Notes: a model not told the origin generated them from the letters alone. A DNA stretch of 31,623 nucleotides from Candidatus Gastranaerophilales bacterium (GCA_910588555.1 CAJUPC010000024.1:1-31623); one strand, 5' to 3'. Shown: positions 23,396-31,594, numbered from the stretch's first letter. Numbers and translations: made by a program.

Positions 23396-25225
23396 ATGAA
23401 ACGGGTTATGTATGCAATTTTAGTTATAGTGATTATTTTGGGGCTTTGCAAGGCTTGTATAAGACGTGATATCGATGCTTCCAATCCTCCGCAATTGCGT
23501 CCGAAAGAAGAATTTGTATTTTCCGATTATCCGATTGAAAAGAATGTTACTATTAATGGTGTTGATTATCTTCAATCGCAAGCACCTGTCGGGAAATTTG
23601 GCGGGCAGTTTGTTTCTTCAACAATCGGTGAAGGTCCAAAAACTTTTAATCCTTTCAATTCTAAAGACAATATTTCGTCTGCTATGTCAGAAGTTATGTA
23701 TGACGGGCTTGTGACCACAAATCCTGTTACGGGAGAAACTATTCCGAAGCTTGCAAAATCTTTCTCCGTAAACGGCTGTGAATATGTTGTAAATCTCCGC
23801 CATGGCTTAAAATGGTCGGACGGCAAACCTATAACAGCTGATGATGTAGTTTTTACATGGAATAAAATAATTTTAGGCGGATACGGTAACACATCAACGC
23901 GTGACTCGATAATAATTGACGGAAAATTGCCGACAGTTTCAAAAATTGATAATTATATGGTCAAATTTGTTACGCCGAAACCTTTTGCTCCGTTTTTGAG
24001 GATGTTATCTTCTCCGATTGCGCCAAAGCATATATTTGAACCTGCCGTAAATCGTGGCAAAGCTTATTTTGACGGATTTTTATCAACAAATACTAATCCG
24101 AAAGAGTTTGTAACTTCGGGTGCATTTAGACTGAAGGAATACGTTCCGGCACAGCGCGTTGTGTTTGAAAAAAATCCAAATTATTACATTATAAATAAAG
24201 ACGGGAAAAAGCTTCCGTATTTGGATAAACTGGTTTACTTAATTGTCGGAGATATAAACAATCAGGTTCTAAAATTTGAGGGCGGCGAACTTGATGAAAT
24301 AAGTTTGCAGGGTGCAAATGTTGCACGTTTTAAAGAAATGGAAAAGCATTCGGATTTTTCTGTATATAACATCGGTCCTGATACGGGTACTATGTATCTC
24401 ACAATGAATATGAACAACAGGAAAAGTGACAAAGGAAAATATTATGTAGACCAGAAAAAACAATTGTGGTTTCAGGACAAAAATTTCCGTCAGGCTGTAG
24501 ATTATGCGATAGACAGAAAGAATATGGTATTTAATATTGCAAACGGACTTGCATTTCCATTGTTCACGCCCGAAACATTAAATTCTATTTTCTTAAATAA
24601 AGATTTGAAGCCTTACGATAGAGATTTAAATAAATCGCGTGAATTATTGCGCAAATCAGGCTTTAAATGGGATAAAGCGGGGCATTTGCTTGACCGTTTC
24701 GGAAATCATGTTGAATTTGACCTTTATACAAATGCCGGAAACACAGAGCGCGAAGCAATCGGGGTTATGGTTAAGCAAGACCTTGAAGATTTGGGTATGA
24801 AAGTTAATTTTAAACCGATAGAATTCAATTCGCTTGTAAATAAACTTATGTCAACGCTTGATTGGGATATGGTTATAATGGGTTTTACCGGCTCACCTCT
24901 TGAACCGAACGGCGGAAAGAACGTATGGCTTTCTGACGGAACATTACATATATTTAATCAGCGGCTCGAACGCGATGTAAACAGCCGACGATATCCGTTT
25001 GAAAATCGTATTGATTATTTATACACGCAAGGTGCGCTTGCAACAAAGTTTGAAGACAGAAAAAAATATTACGATGAATATCAGGCGATTGTTTACGAAG
25101 AAAAACCTTTTATATATATTTATTCGCCTATAAGAATTGTTGCAATACGTGATAAATTCAAAAATGTTTATCCGACAACACTTGGCGGTGTAACGCATAA
25201 TATTGAGGAGATATACGAAGATTAA
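23396..25225 (+). CDS. ABC transporter substrate-binding protein, family 5 (peptide/nickel type)
   Basis: 609 aa. It has an N-terminal hydrophobic anchor or signal (4-17) followed by Cys18 and Cys21; the surrounding residues (ILGLCKAC) are a poor lipobox, so lipid attachment is uncertain. The SBP_bac_5 body is recognisable from GPKTFNPFNSKDNIS, LRHGLKWSDGKPITADDVVF and FRQAVDYAIDRKNMVFNIANG. It should capture oligopeptides or similar solutes outside the membrane. No Shine-Dalgarno site is visible before ATG 23396; a TTG at 23378 is in frame but no better. Its stop overlaps the permease start (TAATG), so the two are translationally coupled. Confidence 0.92.
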   Translation: MKRVMYAILVIVIILGLCKACIRRDIDASNPPQLRPKEEFVFSDYPIEKNVTINGVDYLQSQAPVGKFGGQFVSSTIGEGPKTFNPFNSKDNISSAMSEVMYDGLVTTNPVTGETIPKLAKSFSVNGCEYVVNLRHGLKWSDGKPITADDVVFTWNKIILGGYGNTSTRDSIIIDGKLPTVSKIDNYMVKFVTPKPFAPFLRMLSSPIAPKHIFEPAVNRGKAYFDGFLSTNTNPKEFVTSGAFRLKEYVPAQRVVFEKNPNYYIINKDGKKLPYLDKLVYLIVGDINNQVLKFEGGELDEISLQGANVARFKEMEKHSDFSVYNIGPDTGTMYLTMNMNNRKSDKGKYYVDQKKQLWFQDKNFRQAVDYAIDRKNMVFNIANGLAFPLFTPETLNSIFLNKDLKPYDRDLNKSRELLRKSGFKWDKAGHLLDRFGNHVEFDLYTNAGNTEREAIGVMVKQDLEDLGMKVNFKPIEFNSLVNKLMSTLDWDMVIMGFTGSPLEPNGGKNVWLSDGTLHIFNQRLERDVNSRRYPFENRIDYLYTQGALATKFEDRKKYYDEYQAIVYEEKPFIYIYSPIRIVAIRDKFKNVYPTTLGGVTHNIEEIYED

Positions 25226-26199
25226 TGCAGATTTTAATATATATACTTAAACGCATATTACAAACAATACCTTTGCTTATTATAGTATCACTGATAAGCT
25301 TTTTTATCATACGTTTGTCGCCTGTTGACCCGCTTGCGGAATTGAGATTAAACCCGTCTGTTTCCAAAGAAACTTTGCAGGCAGAAACTCAGCGTTTGGG
25401 CTTGGATAAACCTATTATCGTTCAATATGGCAAATGGGCAAAGTCTTTTGTTAAAGGTGATTTGGGCGTAACTTCAAACGGCGAAAAAGTTAGTACTAAG
25501 TTGAAAGAAAGAATTCCAAATACTTTGCTTTTGACTACAATCGTAATCTTTTTATCGTGGATTGTCGGTGTTCCTTTGGGAATTCTTGCGGCTGTGTATT
25601 GGAAAACACCTTTTGACAGAATTTTAACTGTTTTGACAAGTATCGGTATGGCAATTCCGTCCTTTTTCTTTGCGGTTTTGTTATTGATTTTTGCTGTAAA
25701 AACAGGATGGTTTCCTGTCGGCGGTTTAACAAGTTCTAATTTCTTAGAAATGAATTTCGGGCAAAAAGTTTTGGATATTTCACATCATCTTGTGTTGCCC
25801 GTGACAGTTTTGTTTACGCTTTCTCTTGCGGGTTTGCAAAGACAGATGCGAGGAAATCTGCTTGATGTTTTAGACAGCGATTATGTTAAGTTTGCTCGTG
25901 CAAAGGGAATAAGCGAGTTTAAGGTTATATTTAAACATGCTTTGAGAAATGCGGTTAATCCTCTTATAACACTTTTAGGTTTTGAATTTGCGGGGCTTTT
26001 AAGCGGTGCGGCTTTGACAGAATATGTTTTCCAATATCCGGGTTTAGGGCGTTTGATTTTGGAAGCTGTATTGAAATCCGATATAAACCTTGTTATGGCG
26101 TCATTAATGATGGGAGCTGTAATGCTTATTTTAGGCAACTTGATTGCGGATATCCTTCTAATAATGACTGACCCGAGAATTAGAGGAGGTCAGGCATGA
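25225..26199 (+). CDS. ABC transporter permease, DppB/OppB type
   Basis: 324 aa. It is the first inner-membrane subunit of a peptide-class importer. A first membrane helix (about 9-28, LQTIPLLIIVSLISFFIIRL) is followed by the family stretch SPVDPLAELRLNPSVS, five further hydrophobic helices, and the EAA-type cytoplasmic loop DYVKFARAKGISEFKVIFKH (about 212-231) that contacts the ATPase. It ends ILLIMTDPRIRGG, typical of DppB. ATG 25225 overlaps the binding-protein stop, and its own stop overlaps the next start (ATGA). Confidence 0.95.
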   Translation: MQILIYILKRILQTIPLLIIVSLISFFIIRLSPVDPLAELRLNPSVSKETLQAETQRLGLDKPIIVQYGKWAKSFVKGDLGVTSNGEKVSTKLKERIPNTLLLTTIVIFLSWIVGVPLGILAAVYWKTPFDRILTVLTSIGMAIPSFFFAVLLLIFAVKTGWFPVGGLTSSNFLEMNFGQKVLDISHHLVLPVTVLFTLSLAGLQRQMRGNLLDVLDSDYVKFARAKGISEFKVIFKHALRNAVNPLITLLGFEFAGLLSGAALTEYVFQYPGLGRLILEAVLKSDINLVMASLMMGAVMLILGNLIADILLIMTDPRIRGGQA

Positions 26200-27263
26200 T
26201 TAAAGATTTGATTAAACAATTGTGGAAAGATAAGTTTGCAAGAATTGCCTTAATTGTTTTGGGCGTAATATATTTTGCTCTGTTTTTTGCCGATTTTATT
26301 GCTCCTTATACAAAAGATTTTTCAGACAGAACAATGGCTTATGTGCCGCCGTCTAAGATTTTTACAATCGATGAAAACGGTAAATTTTCAAAACCTTATA
26401 CTTATAATTACAAGCGCGAATTTGACGCGCAGGATTTAAAAATTGTTTATACGCTTGACAGAAGCCAAAAACATTATGTGAAATTCTTTGCCAAAGGTCA
26501 GCCTTATAAATTTTTGGGGCTTATTCCGATGAAACGCCACCTTGTTACGACTGATAATGACGGTAGATTATTTCTTCTTGGAACAGATATAAACGGGCGT
26601 GATGTATTTTCAAGGCTTTTGTTTGGCGGAAGAATTTCTATGACAATTGGGTTTCTTGCATTATTTGTGTTATTCCCTATCGGGTTATTATACGGCGGAA
26701 TTGCGGGATATTTTGGCGGTAAAACAGATATGATTATGATGAGGTTTGCAGAAGCCGTTATGTCAATCCCGAGTTTTTACCTGTTAATTATTCTTGCTTC
26801 TGTTCTGCCTTCCGGAATGACAAGTGTTCAGCGTTTTATGGTTATTGTCGTAATCCTCGCGCTGATTGGCTGGGCAGGTTTTGCACGTGTTGTGCGCGGT
26901 ATGGTTTTATCAATAAAAAATCAGGAATATGTTCAAGCTGCAAAATCAATTGGTGCGTCGCGTTTACGCATAATTATAAAACATATTCTTCCGCAGACAA
27001 CGAGTTTTGTAATCGTAGCAATGACTTTGTCAGTGCCTTCATATATTCTTTCAGAGTCGGGGTTAAGCTTTTTGGGTTTAGGTATTCAACAGCCCGACGC
27101 AAGCTGGGGTAATATGCTCAAAGAGGCGCAGGAATACACAAATATAATTTATCGTCCATGGCTTTTGACTCCCGGTTTTTTAATTTTTGTTGCAGTCCTT
27201 GCCTTTAACTTAATAGGTGATACAATAAGAGATGTATTGGATCCGAAGTCAAAGGTTAGGTAA
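26196..27263 (+). CDS. ABC transporter permease, DppC/OppC type
   Basis: 355 aa. It is the second permease. AGAGGAGGT precedes ATG 26196. It has an N-terminal membrane helix (about 17-35), then a longer-than-usual periplasmic loop (about 36-125), then the conserved LGTDINGRDVFSRLLFGGR (about 126-146) and five hydrophobic helices. The EAA-type loop includes QEYVQAAKSIGASRLRIIIK (about 242-261), and the end IGDTIRDVLDPKSK is diagnostic of OppC. The enlarged loop resembles the YejE/DppC extended subfamily. No ATPase gene follows, so the energising subunits must be encoded elsewhere. The next gene starts at the base after its stop codon. Confidence 0.94.
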   Translation: MIKDLIKQLWKDKFARIALIVLGVIYFALFFADFIAPYTKDFSDRTMAYVPPSKIFTIDENGKFSKPYTYNYKREFDAQDLKIVYTLDRSQKHYVKFFAKGQPYKFLGLIPMKRHLVTTDNDGRLFLLGTDINGRDVFSRLLFGGRISMTIGFLALFVLFPIGLLYGGIAGYFGGKTDMIMMRFAEAVMSIPSFYLLIILASVLPSGMTSVQRFMVIVVILALIGWAGFARVVRGMVLSIKNQEYVQAAKSIGASRLRIIIKHILPQTTSFVIVAMTLSVPSYILSESGLSFLGLGIQQPDASWGNMLKEAQEYTNIIYRPWLLTPGFLIFVAVLAFNLIGDTIRDVLDPKSKVR

Positions 27264-27974
27264 ATGGAATATTTAGATATTTTTGTAAGAATACTTTCAG
27301 CGTTATTATTAGGTTTTGCAATCGGTTTGGAACGTGAAATGACAAACAAATATGCAGGTTTAAGGACAAATATTCTTGTATGTTTGGGTGCGTGTATTTT
27401 TACGATAATCTCTATTTACGGTTTCCCGACATTTGCCGAGGGAGATAATGTAGTTGTTTCACAGGCAACAGGTGTTAGAGATACGGCAAGAATTGCGGCG
27501 CAGGTTGTAACAGGTATCGGTTTTATAGGCGGGGGAACTGTTTTAAGACACGGTGCTACTGTATTCGGGCTTACTACTGCTGCAACATTATGGATTGCTG
27601 CAAGTATCGGTATGGCATGCGGGGCAGGAATGTATATTGTTGCAATTGTCGGAACGATTTTATCAATAATTACTCTTGTTTCTGTCAGGGTTTTTGAAAA
27701 AAATGTTCTTATCTCAAGCACTAAAAACACAAAGCGTTTGAAAGTTAATATTTCCTGTTTGAGTGAAAAATCTGATGATATTTATAACTATCTTGTTGAA
27801 CATTACACTCACTTAAGAGAGATTTCAAAAAAGTATAACAAACAAGACGAAAGTTTGACAAAAATCAATGTAATTCTTGATGTCACAGGAAGAAAACCAA
27901 TTCAAACAATGTATAAAACTTTCCAGAAAATTGACGGAATTGAATCAATTTCTATTCAGGAATTTAATGAGTAA
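27264..27974 (+). CDS. MgtC/SapB family membrane protein
   Basis: 236 aa. The N-terminal domain has four or five membrane helices with the family core GLEREMTNKYAGLRTN (about 21-36) and AAQVVTGIGFIGGGTVLR (about 77-94), followed by GLTTAATLWIAASIGMACG. The C-terminal 85 residues are a soluble ACT-like domain (RLKVNISCLSEKSDDIYNYL). MgtC proteins affect growth at low magnesium and membrane ATP synthase or potassium homeostasis in pathogens; many homologues are of unknown role. It directly abuts the permease stop (TAAATG) with AAAGG upstream, so it belongs to the peptide-transporter operon. It is convergent with the next kinase gene, five bases away. Confidence 0.93.
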   Translation: MEYLDIFVRILSALLLGFAIGLEREMTNKYAGLRTNILVCLGACIFTIISIYGFPTFAEGDNVVVSQATGVRDTARIAAQVVTGIGFIGGGTVLRHGATVFGLTTAATLWIAASIGMACGAGMYIVAIVGTILSIITLVSVRVFEKNVLISSTKNTKRLKVNISCLSEKSDDIYNYLVEHYTHLREISKKYNKQDESLTKINVILDVTGRKPIQTMYKTFQKIDGIESISIQEFNE

Positions 27975-27979
27975 TCATC

Positions 27980-28639
27980 TTATATTACCGGCACGATAAT
28001 TTCAAATTCTGTAATTTCGGGTGTAGATTTATTTAATCTTAATATTGCATTTTGTGCTTTTAAGTTATTTACACATATATGTAAACCCAATCCGCTGCCT
28101 GTTGATTTTGTCGTAAATCCTTCTTGAAAAATTGCCGCTTGTTTTTCTTTTGAAATCTCATCGCCGTTGTTGGAGATTTTTATATGTGCTTCTTTTTTGC
28201 CGATTTCAAGCGAGATATTTATTTTACCCTCTTTATTAATTGCTTCGATGCCGTTTTTTATGATATTTACAATGCAGGCAAGAAATTTGTTTTCATCAAT
28301 ACTTACTCTTGCAGTTCCTTTTAAATCGCTTGTAATATCTATTATTTTGCCGTGGGTATAGACGGTTGATAATTTTACACCTTGTTCAATAATGCTCCTT
28401 AAGTCATATTCGCCAAATGAAAAATTATTAAGGGATTTGAGATCTAAAAGAGAGTTGCTCATTATTTTTAAAGATTTTCCTATGCAGTTTAAGGCATTTT
28501 CTACAGATTTATTTTCAACTCCCTCTTCTTCTAAATTTCTTCTTATAATTTGCGAATAAAGTTCACATATTGAAAGGTGATTTCTTATTTCGTGTGAAAT
28601 ACATCTTGATTGCTCTAAAACGATATCTGTGTTGTTCAT
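27980..28639 (-). CDS. Soluble histidine kinase without a sensor domain
   Basis: 219 aa. A short HisKA helix hairpin has the phospho-acceptor His16 (SHEIRNHLS), followed by a complete HATPase domain: N-box Asn125 and Asn129 (IVNIIKNGIEAI), G1 NNGDEI (157-162), F box FQEGFTTK, and G2 GSGLGL (181-186). There is no membrane helix or PAS/GAF domain, so its signal must come from a partner. The catalytic set resembles NtrB-type kinases. AGAGGT lies 5 nt before ATG 28639. The response regulator lies 61 bp upstream on the same strand and is the obvious partner, though a terminator hairpin separates them. Confidence 0.92.
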   Translation of the reverse strand: MNNTDIVLEQSRCISHEIRNHLSICELYSQIIRRNLEEEGVENKSVENALNCIGKSLKIMSNSLLDLKSLNNFSFGEYDLRSIIEQGVKLSTVYTHGKIIDITSDLKGTARVSIDENKFLACIVNIIKNGIEAINKEGKINISLEIGKKEAHIKISNNGDEISKEKQAAIFQEGFTTKSTGSGLGLHICVNNLKAQNAILRLNKSTPEITEFEIIVPVI

Positions 28640-28652
28640 TTTACCTCTTTTT

Positions 28653-28676
28653 AAAAAAGCTCAGCTTGTGCTGAGC
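28653..28676 (-). terminator. Intrinsic terminator between response regulator and kinase genes
   Basis: On the minus strand GCTCAGC (28676-28670), loop ACAA and GCTGAGC (28665-28659) form a 7-bp stem followed by six Ts (28658-28653). It sits inside the presumed two-gene unit, so kinase expression would be lower than, or separate from, the regulator. Confidence 0.82.
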
Positions 28677-28700
28677 CTTTTGATTATTAATAGTCAAAAT

Positions 28701-29393
28701 TTATACAGCCATTTTTGCACGTTTTGCAAAACCGTTGTTTAGTGCGTATAATACAGCTTGTGTTCTGTCGTTAACCTGTAATTTTTGGAAAATGTTATTA
28801 ACGTGAGTCTTTACTGTAGTTTCTGAAATAAATAGTTTTCCTGCAATACCCTTGTAGTTATTACCCTGTGTGAGTAAATCCAAAACTTCTTCTTCTCTTG
28901 AAGTAAGGTATGACAAAAGATTTTCTTCTGAAGATTTGTTTGCTTCTTCTTTGAAAGAGTTTTGGAAGTATTCGAAAAATCTTGATGTAAGAGCTGTCGG
29001 AAGATAGATTTTTCCTGATGCGACTTCGTCCATTGCATAAATCAACTGTGCAGAAGCCATAGTTTTTAAGACGTAGCCTTTAGCCCCTATTTTCATTGCT
29101 CTGAAAATTAAGTCTGCATCATCATATCCGCTTAATGCAATTACTCTAATTCCCAAGTCTAGTTTTTCAATTTCTTGAATAGCTTGTAAGCCGTCTTTTT
29201 CAGGCATATTTATATCCATTAATATGATGTCGGGACGATATTTTTTAGCGAGGCTGATACCCATATTTGCACTTGTTGTTGCAGAAACTACTTCGTAGCT
29301 GCTTTCAAGTGTGATTAATTCTTTAACTCCTCTTAAATGGTCAGCATTGTCGTCAATAAGTAATACTCTTGATTTTCTTTTGAACTCTCTCAT
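28701..29393 (-). CDS. NarL/FixJ-family response regulator with LuxR-type HTH
   Basis: 230 aa. The receiver domain (about 8-125) has acidic pocket Asp14-Asp15 (LLIDDNADH), phospho-acceptor Asp60 (DIILMDINMP), switch Ser88 and Lys110 (YVLKTMAS). A linker of about 30 residues leads to the GerE/LuxR helix-turn-helix (about 163-222: LTSREEEVLDLLTQGNNYKG, then TVKTHVNNIFQKLQV). It should bind DNA as a dimer after phosphorylation. GGGAG is 7-8 nt before ATG 29393. It is paired with the soluble kinase downstream. Targets are unknown. Confidence 0.95.
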   Translation of the reverse strand: MREFKRKSRVLLIDDNADHLRGVKELITLESSYEVVSATTSANMGISLAKKYRPDIILMDINMPEKDGLQAIQEIEKLDLGIRVIALSGYDDADLIFRAMKIGAKGYVLKTMASAQLIYAMDEVASGKIYLPTALTSRFFEYFQNSFKEEANKSSEENLLSYLTSREEEVLDLLTQGNNYKGIAGKLFISETTVKTHVNNIFQKLQVNDRTQAVLYALNNGFAKRAKMAV

Positions 29394-29518
29394 ATTTATC
29401 TCCCTGTTTTTGTTTCCCTCTACTCTATAAATACTACAACTTTTAGAGGGTTCTTTTCATCCATGCCCTGATTGATATTGATTATGTTTGGGTTTGAGAA
29501 TTTGTCTTACATCTTTAG

Positions 29519-29580
29519 GTTGATAAATATCCTCAACCATGCTCTACACCATGCTTTTCAAGATTTTCGCCGCATGGTTG
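29519..29580. other. Nested inverted repeats in the response regulator/rmuC gap
   Basis: The 258-bp gap 29394-29651 has no gene. It holds GGTTGA/TCAACC (29519-29524 and 29533-29538), a perfect 9-bp pair CAACCATGC (29534-29542) and GCATGGTTG (29572-29580), and an extra ACACCATGC at 29546-29554 that could compete for the same arm. GATTTTC also occurs twice. Mutually exclusive hairpins of this kind could be a leader RNA switch on either strand, or a degenerate repeat. Confidence 0.45.
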
Positions 29581-29619
29581 ATTTTCAAATCTTCTAGTCT
29601 TTTTGAATTAATCTTATCG

Positions 29620-29628
29620 TGGTATAAT
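29620..29628 (+). promoter_or_regulatory. Extended -10 promoter of rmuC
   Basis: TGGTATAAT, a TG-N extended -10, lies 24 bp before the rmuC start; the -35 is weak (TTTTTG at 29600-29605, 17-bp spacing). Confidence 0.6.
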
Positions 29629-29651
29629 CTTTTTATAGAAAGGGAATGTTC

Positions 29652-30731
29652 ATGGAAATTTTAATCTTTTTGGCTGGTTTTTTAATCGGAGCTTTGTGCG
29701 TATTTATCCCGTTCAAAGTTATTAATAAAAATAATAAGGCTTCGCAGGATATTATGCTGGAGCAGATGAAGTTGTATTTTGAAAATACTGCAAATAAAAT
29801 ATTTAAAGAAAATTCGTCAGAACTTTCAGAGCATAATAAAGAGAAATTGGAAGAATTTTTCAAGCGTTTTAAAGAGCGTATCGAAGATTTTGAAAAACGC
29901 GCGGAAGAAAACTTTAAAGTCGAAACAGAGCATTTTACAAAATTTGATATGAATATTAAAAATTTCCTAGAAACAGGTAATAAGATTTCGCACGACGCAA
30001 ATTCTCTCGTTAATGTTATGAAATCAGATAACAGAAAATCAGGCAGATGGGGTGAAATCGTTCTTGAAAGAGTTTTGGAAGCTTCAGGGCTCAGGAAAGA
30101 TGAAGAATATAAAATCCAAATGGGAACAGCAGAAGGCAGACCCGACGCGACAGTTTTTCTTCCGGAGGGAAGATGTATATATGTTGACAGTAAGACTTCT
30201 CTTGCAGCCTGGGAGGGCTTTATAAACGCTCAGGATGAAGATGAACAACAAATTCATTATAAACAATTTATTGATTCTACAAAGGCTCATATTACAGGTC
30301 TTGCAAAACGTGATTATTCAGTGGAGGACGGTTCTCCTGATTACGTTTTAATGTTTATTCCTATTGAAAGTTGTTATTCTGTAATGTTTTGCGAAGAGTG
30401 TGCATTGTGGGATTTTGCGTGGAAAAATAAAGTTATGCCTGTTTCTCCGTCAACTTTGCTTGCGGCATTGAAAATAATTAATTCATTTCACATTGTTGAT
30501 AGACAAAACAAAAATGTTCAGGAAATGGCAAGACTTTGTACAAGCGTTCACGACAAATTTGCAGCGCTTCTTTCGGAATTATTGAAAATCCGTGATAATT
30601 TAAATACGTCTTTGAAAAAACTCAATGGCACCGGAAATATTATTACTCAGATTGCAAAACTAGAAAAGCTCGGTTGTACTTATACAAAAGAATTGCCCGA
30701 ACTTCCTGAAGATGTTTTAATAGAAGATTAG
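29652..30731 (+). CDS. rmuC: RmuC family protein (DNA recombination-limiting, predicted nuclease fold)
   Basis: 359 aa. An N-terminal membrane anchor (1-21, MEILIFLAGFLIGALCVFIPF) is followed by a coiled coil (about 30-110), then the RmuC domain. The domain has KSGRWGEIVLERVLEASGL (about 129-147) and PD-(D/E)xK-like residues Asp165 (GRPDATVFLP), Asp179 and Lys181 (YVDSKTSL), and ends with VMPVSPSTLLAALKII. RmuC limits inversions at short inverted repeats in E. coli; its biochemical activity is not firmly established. ATG 29652 is preferred over ATG 29646 because AAGGG is then 7 nt away. It overlaps the prepilin 3 stop by four bases. Confidence 0.94.
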   Translation: MEILIFLAGFLIGALCVFIPFKVINKNNKASQDIMLEQMKLYFENTANKIFKENSSELSEHNKEKLEEFFKRFKERIEDFEKRAEENFKVETEHFTKFDMNIKNFLETGNKISHDANSLVNVMKSDNRKSGRWGEIVLERVLEASGLRKDEEYKIQMGTAEGRPDATVFLPEGRCIYVDSKTSLAAWEGFINAQDEDEQQIHYKQFIDSTKAHITGLAKRDYSVEDGSPDYVLMFIPIESCYSVMFCEECALWDFAWKNKVMPVSPSTLLAALKIINSFHIVDRQNKNVQEMARLCTSVHDKFAALLSELLKIRDNLNTSLKKLNGTGNIITQIAKLEKLGCTYTKELPELPEDVLIED

Positions 30732-31429
30732 AATTTATATTTTTTAGGATAATCATCAGGGATTTTCCATCCGTTATACTGTATTAATTTTGTACAATAA
30801 ACGCCTCCGTTATTACAGCCATTGGTATCGTTGTTGTATAGTGAGCTTTTTTGTCCGTCCCAATTATATATGTAGGGTTCAAATAATTTGTTTTTGCTAT
30901 GCGCAAATCGATTCATCCAATCGCTAGTTGGTCTGAATGTAAAATAAAATTCACAACTTCCTGTAGGATTTTCTTTTTTTAAACATTTTTCGTAATCTTG
31001 TGTGTAAAAAACGAAATCCTGATTTGTAGCAGGGCCCATTCTTAATGCACTTCCGTCAGAAAGATAGTATACTTTATTTCCGTATTCTGTTTTTTTTGTA
31101 TCTGTAATTTTTAAATATTTAGCTATATATTTTTCAAAAGCAGCATCAACAAGTTCTGGTCTATTTATTGTCACCCATTCTCCGTTTTCAAAAATTTGAT
31201 AAACATCTACAAGGTAATTCGGATACCAGTTTTCAATTCCTCCGTATTCAGCGTTCACACTCATTATTGCTTGATTCATCATAGAATAGAATTTTTTCAA
31301 TTGAGTTTCCACTACGTGTTTTCTATGATTTTGAATAAGTGACGGCATAGTAAGTGCCGCAACCACACCAATAATACCGAGGGTTATTAAAACTTCAGCC
31401 AATGTAAATGCAAAACTTTTTTTATACAT
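30728..31429 (-). CDS. Type IV prepilin-like protein 3 (short leader, no G tract)
   Basis: 233 aa. ATG 31429 has GGAGG 4-5 nt upstream. The leader is only seven residues (MYKKSFA), directly followed by FTLAEVLITLGIIG (Phe8, Glu12); residue -1 is Ala, as in prepilin 1. The helix continues to about residue 30. The body closely resembles prepilin 1: LIQNHRKHVVETQLKKFYS, an FEPYIYNWDG element, paired Cys, and the C-terminal GGVYCTKLIQYNGWKIP plus YP. Upstream codons are open to a TTG at 31609 across the G tract on the opposite strand, but promoter and ribosome site place the start at 31429. Expression should not depend on tract length. Role is probably a minor pilin or pseudopilin (inference). 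Confidence 0.93.
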   Translation of the reverse strand: MYKKSFAFTLAEVLITLGIIGVVAALTMPSLIQNHRKHVVETQLKKFYSMMNQAIMSVNAEYGGIENWYPNYLVDVYQIFENGEWVTINRPELVDAAFEKYIAKYLKITDTKKTEYGNKVYYLSDGSALRMGPATNQDFVFYTQDYEKCLKKENPTGSCEFYFTFRPTSDWMNRFAHSKNKLFEPYIYNWDGQKSSLYNNDTNGCNNGGVYCTKLIQYNGWKIPDDYPKKYKF

Positions 31430-31465
31430 AAATCCTCCAGCGCTACCGTGATGATACATATCACT

Positions 31466-31493
31466 ATTATAACATTTTTTCCAAATAATACAA
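31466..31493 (-). promoter_or_regulatory. Sigma70-type promoter of prepilin 3
   Basis: On the minus strand TTGTAT (31493-31488) and TATAAT (31471-31466) with 16-bp spacing, about 37 bp before the start codon. The transcript would start after the G tract, so the tract is not in this mRNA. Confidence 0.7.
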
Positions 31494-31517
31494 GTTCTTT
31501 TGATAAAAAATCTTGCA

Positions 31518-31539
31518 TCAAAAAACAGCTGTTTTTTGA
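31518..31539. promoter_or_regulatory. 22-bp perfect palindrome upstream of the prepilin 3 promoter
   Basis: TCAAAAAACAG (31518-31528) is followed immediately by its exact reverse complement (31529-31539). It lies 24 bp upstream of the -35. It may be an operator; as an RNA it would give an A/U-dominated hairpin with flanking Ts, so a weak bidirectional terminator is the alternative. Confidence 0.5.
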
Positions 31540-31567
31540 CAGCGTACAAAAATTTTTTTAAATAATC

Positions 31568-31593
31568 AAAAAAACAGGCTAAGCCAATCCTGT
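31568..31593 (-). terminator. Weak terminator-like hairpin beside the third G tract
   Basis: On the minus strand ACAGG (31593-31589) and CCTGT (31578-31574) enclose a 10-nt loop with an inner GGC/GCC, followed by seven Ts (31574-31568, sharing the last stem base). It could end a minus-strand gene lying beyond the window. The stem is short. Confidence 0.35.
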
Positions 31594-31594
31594 C

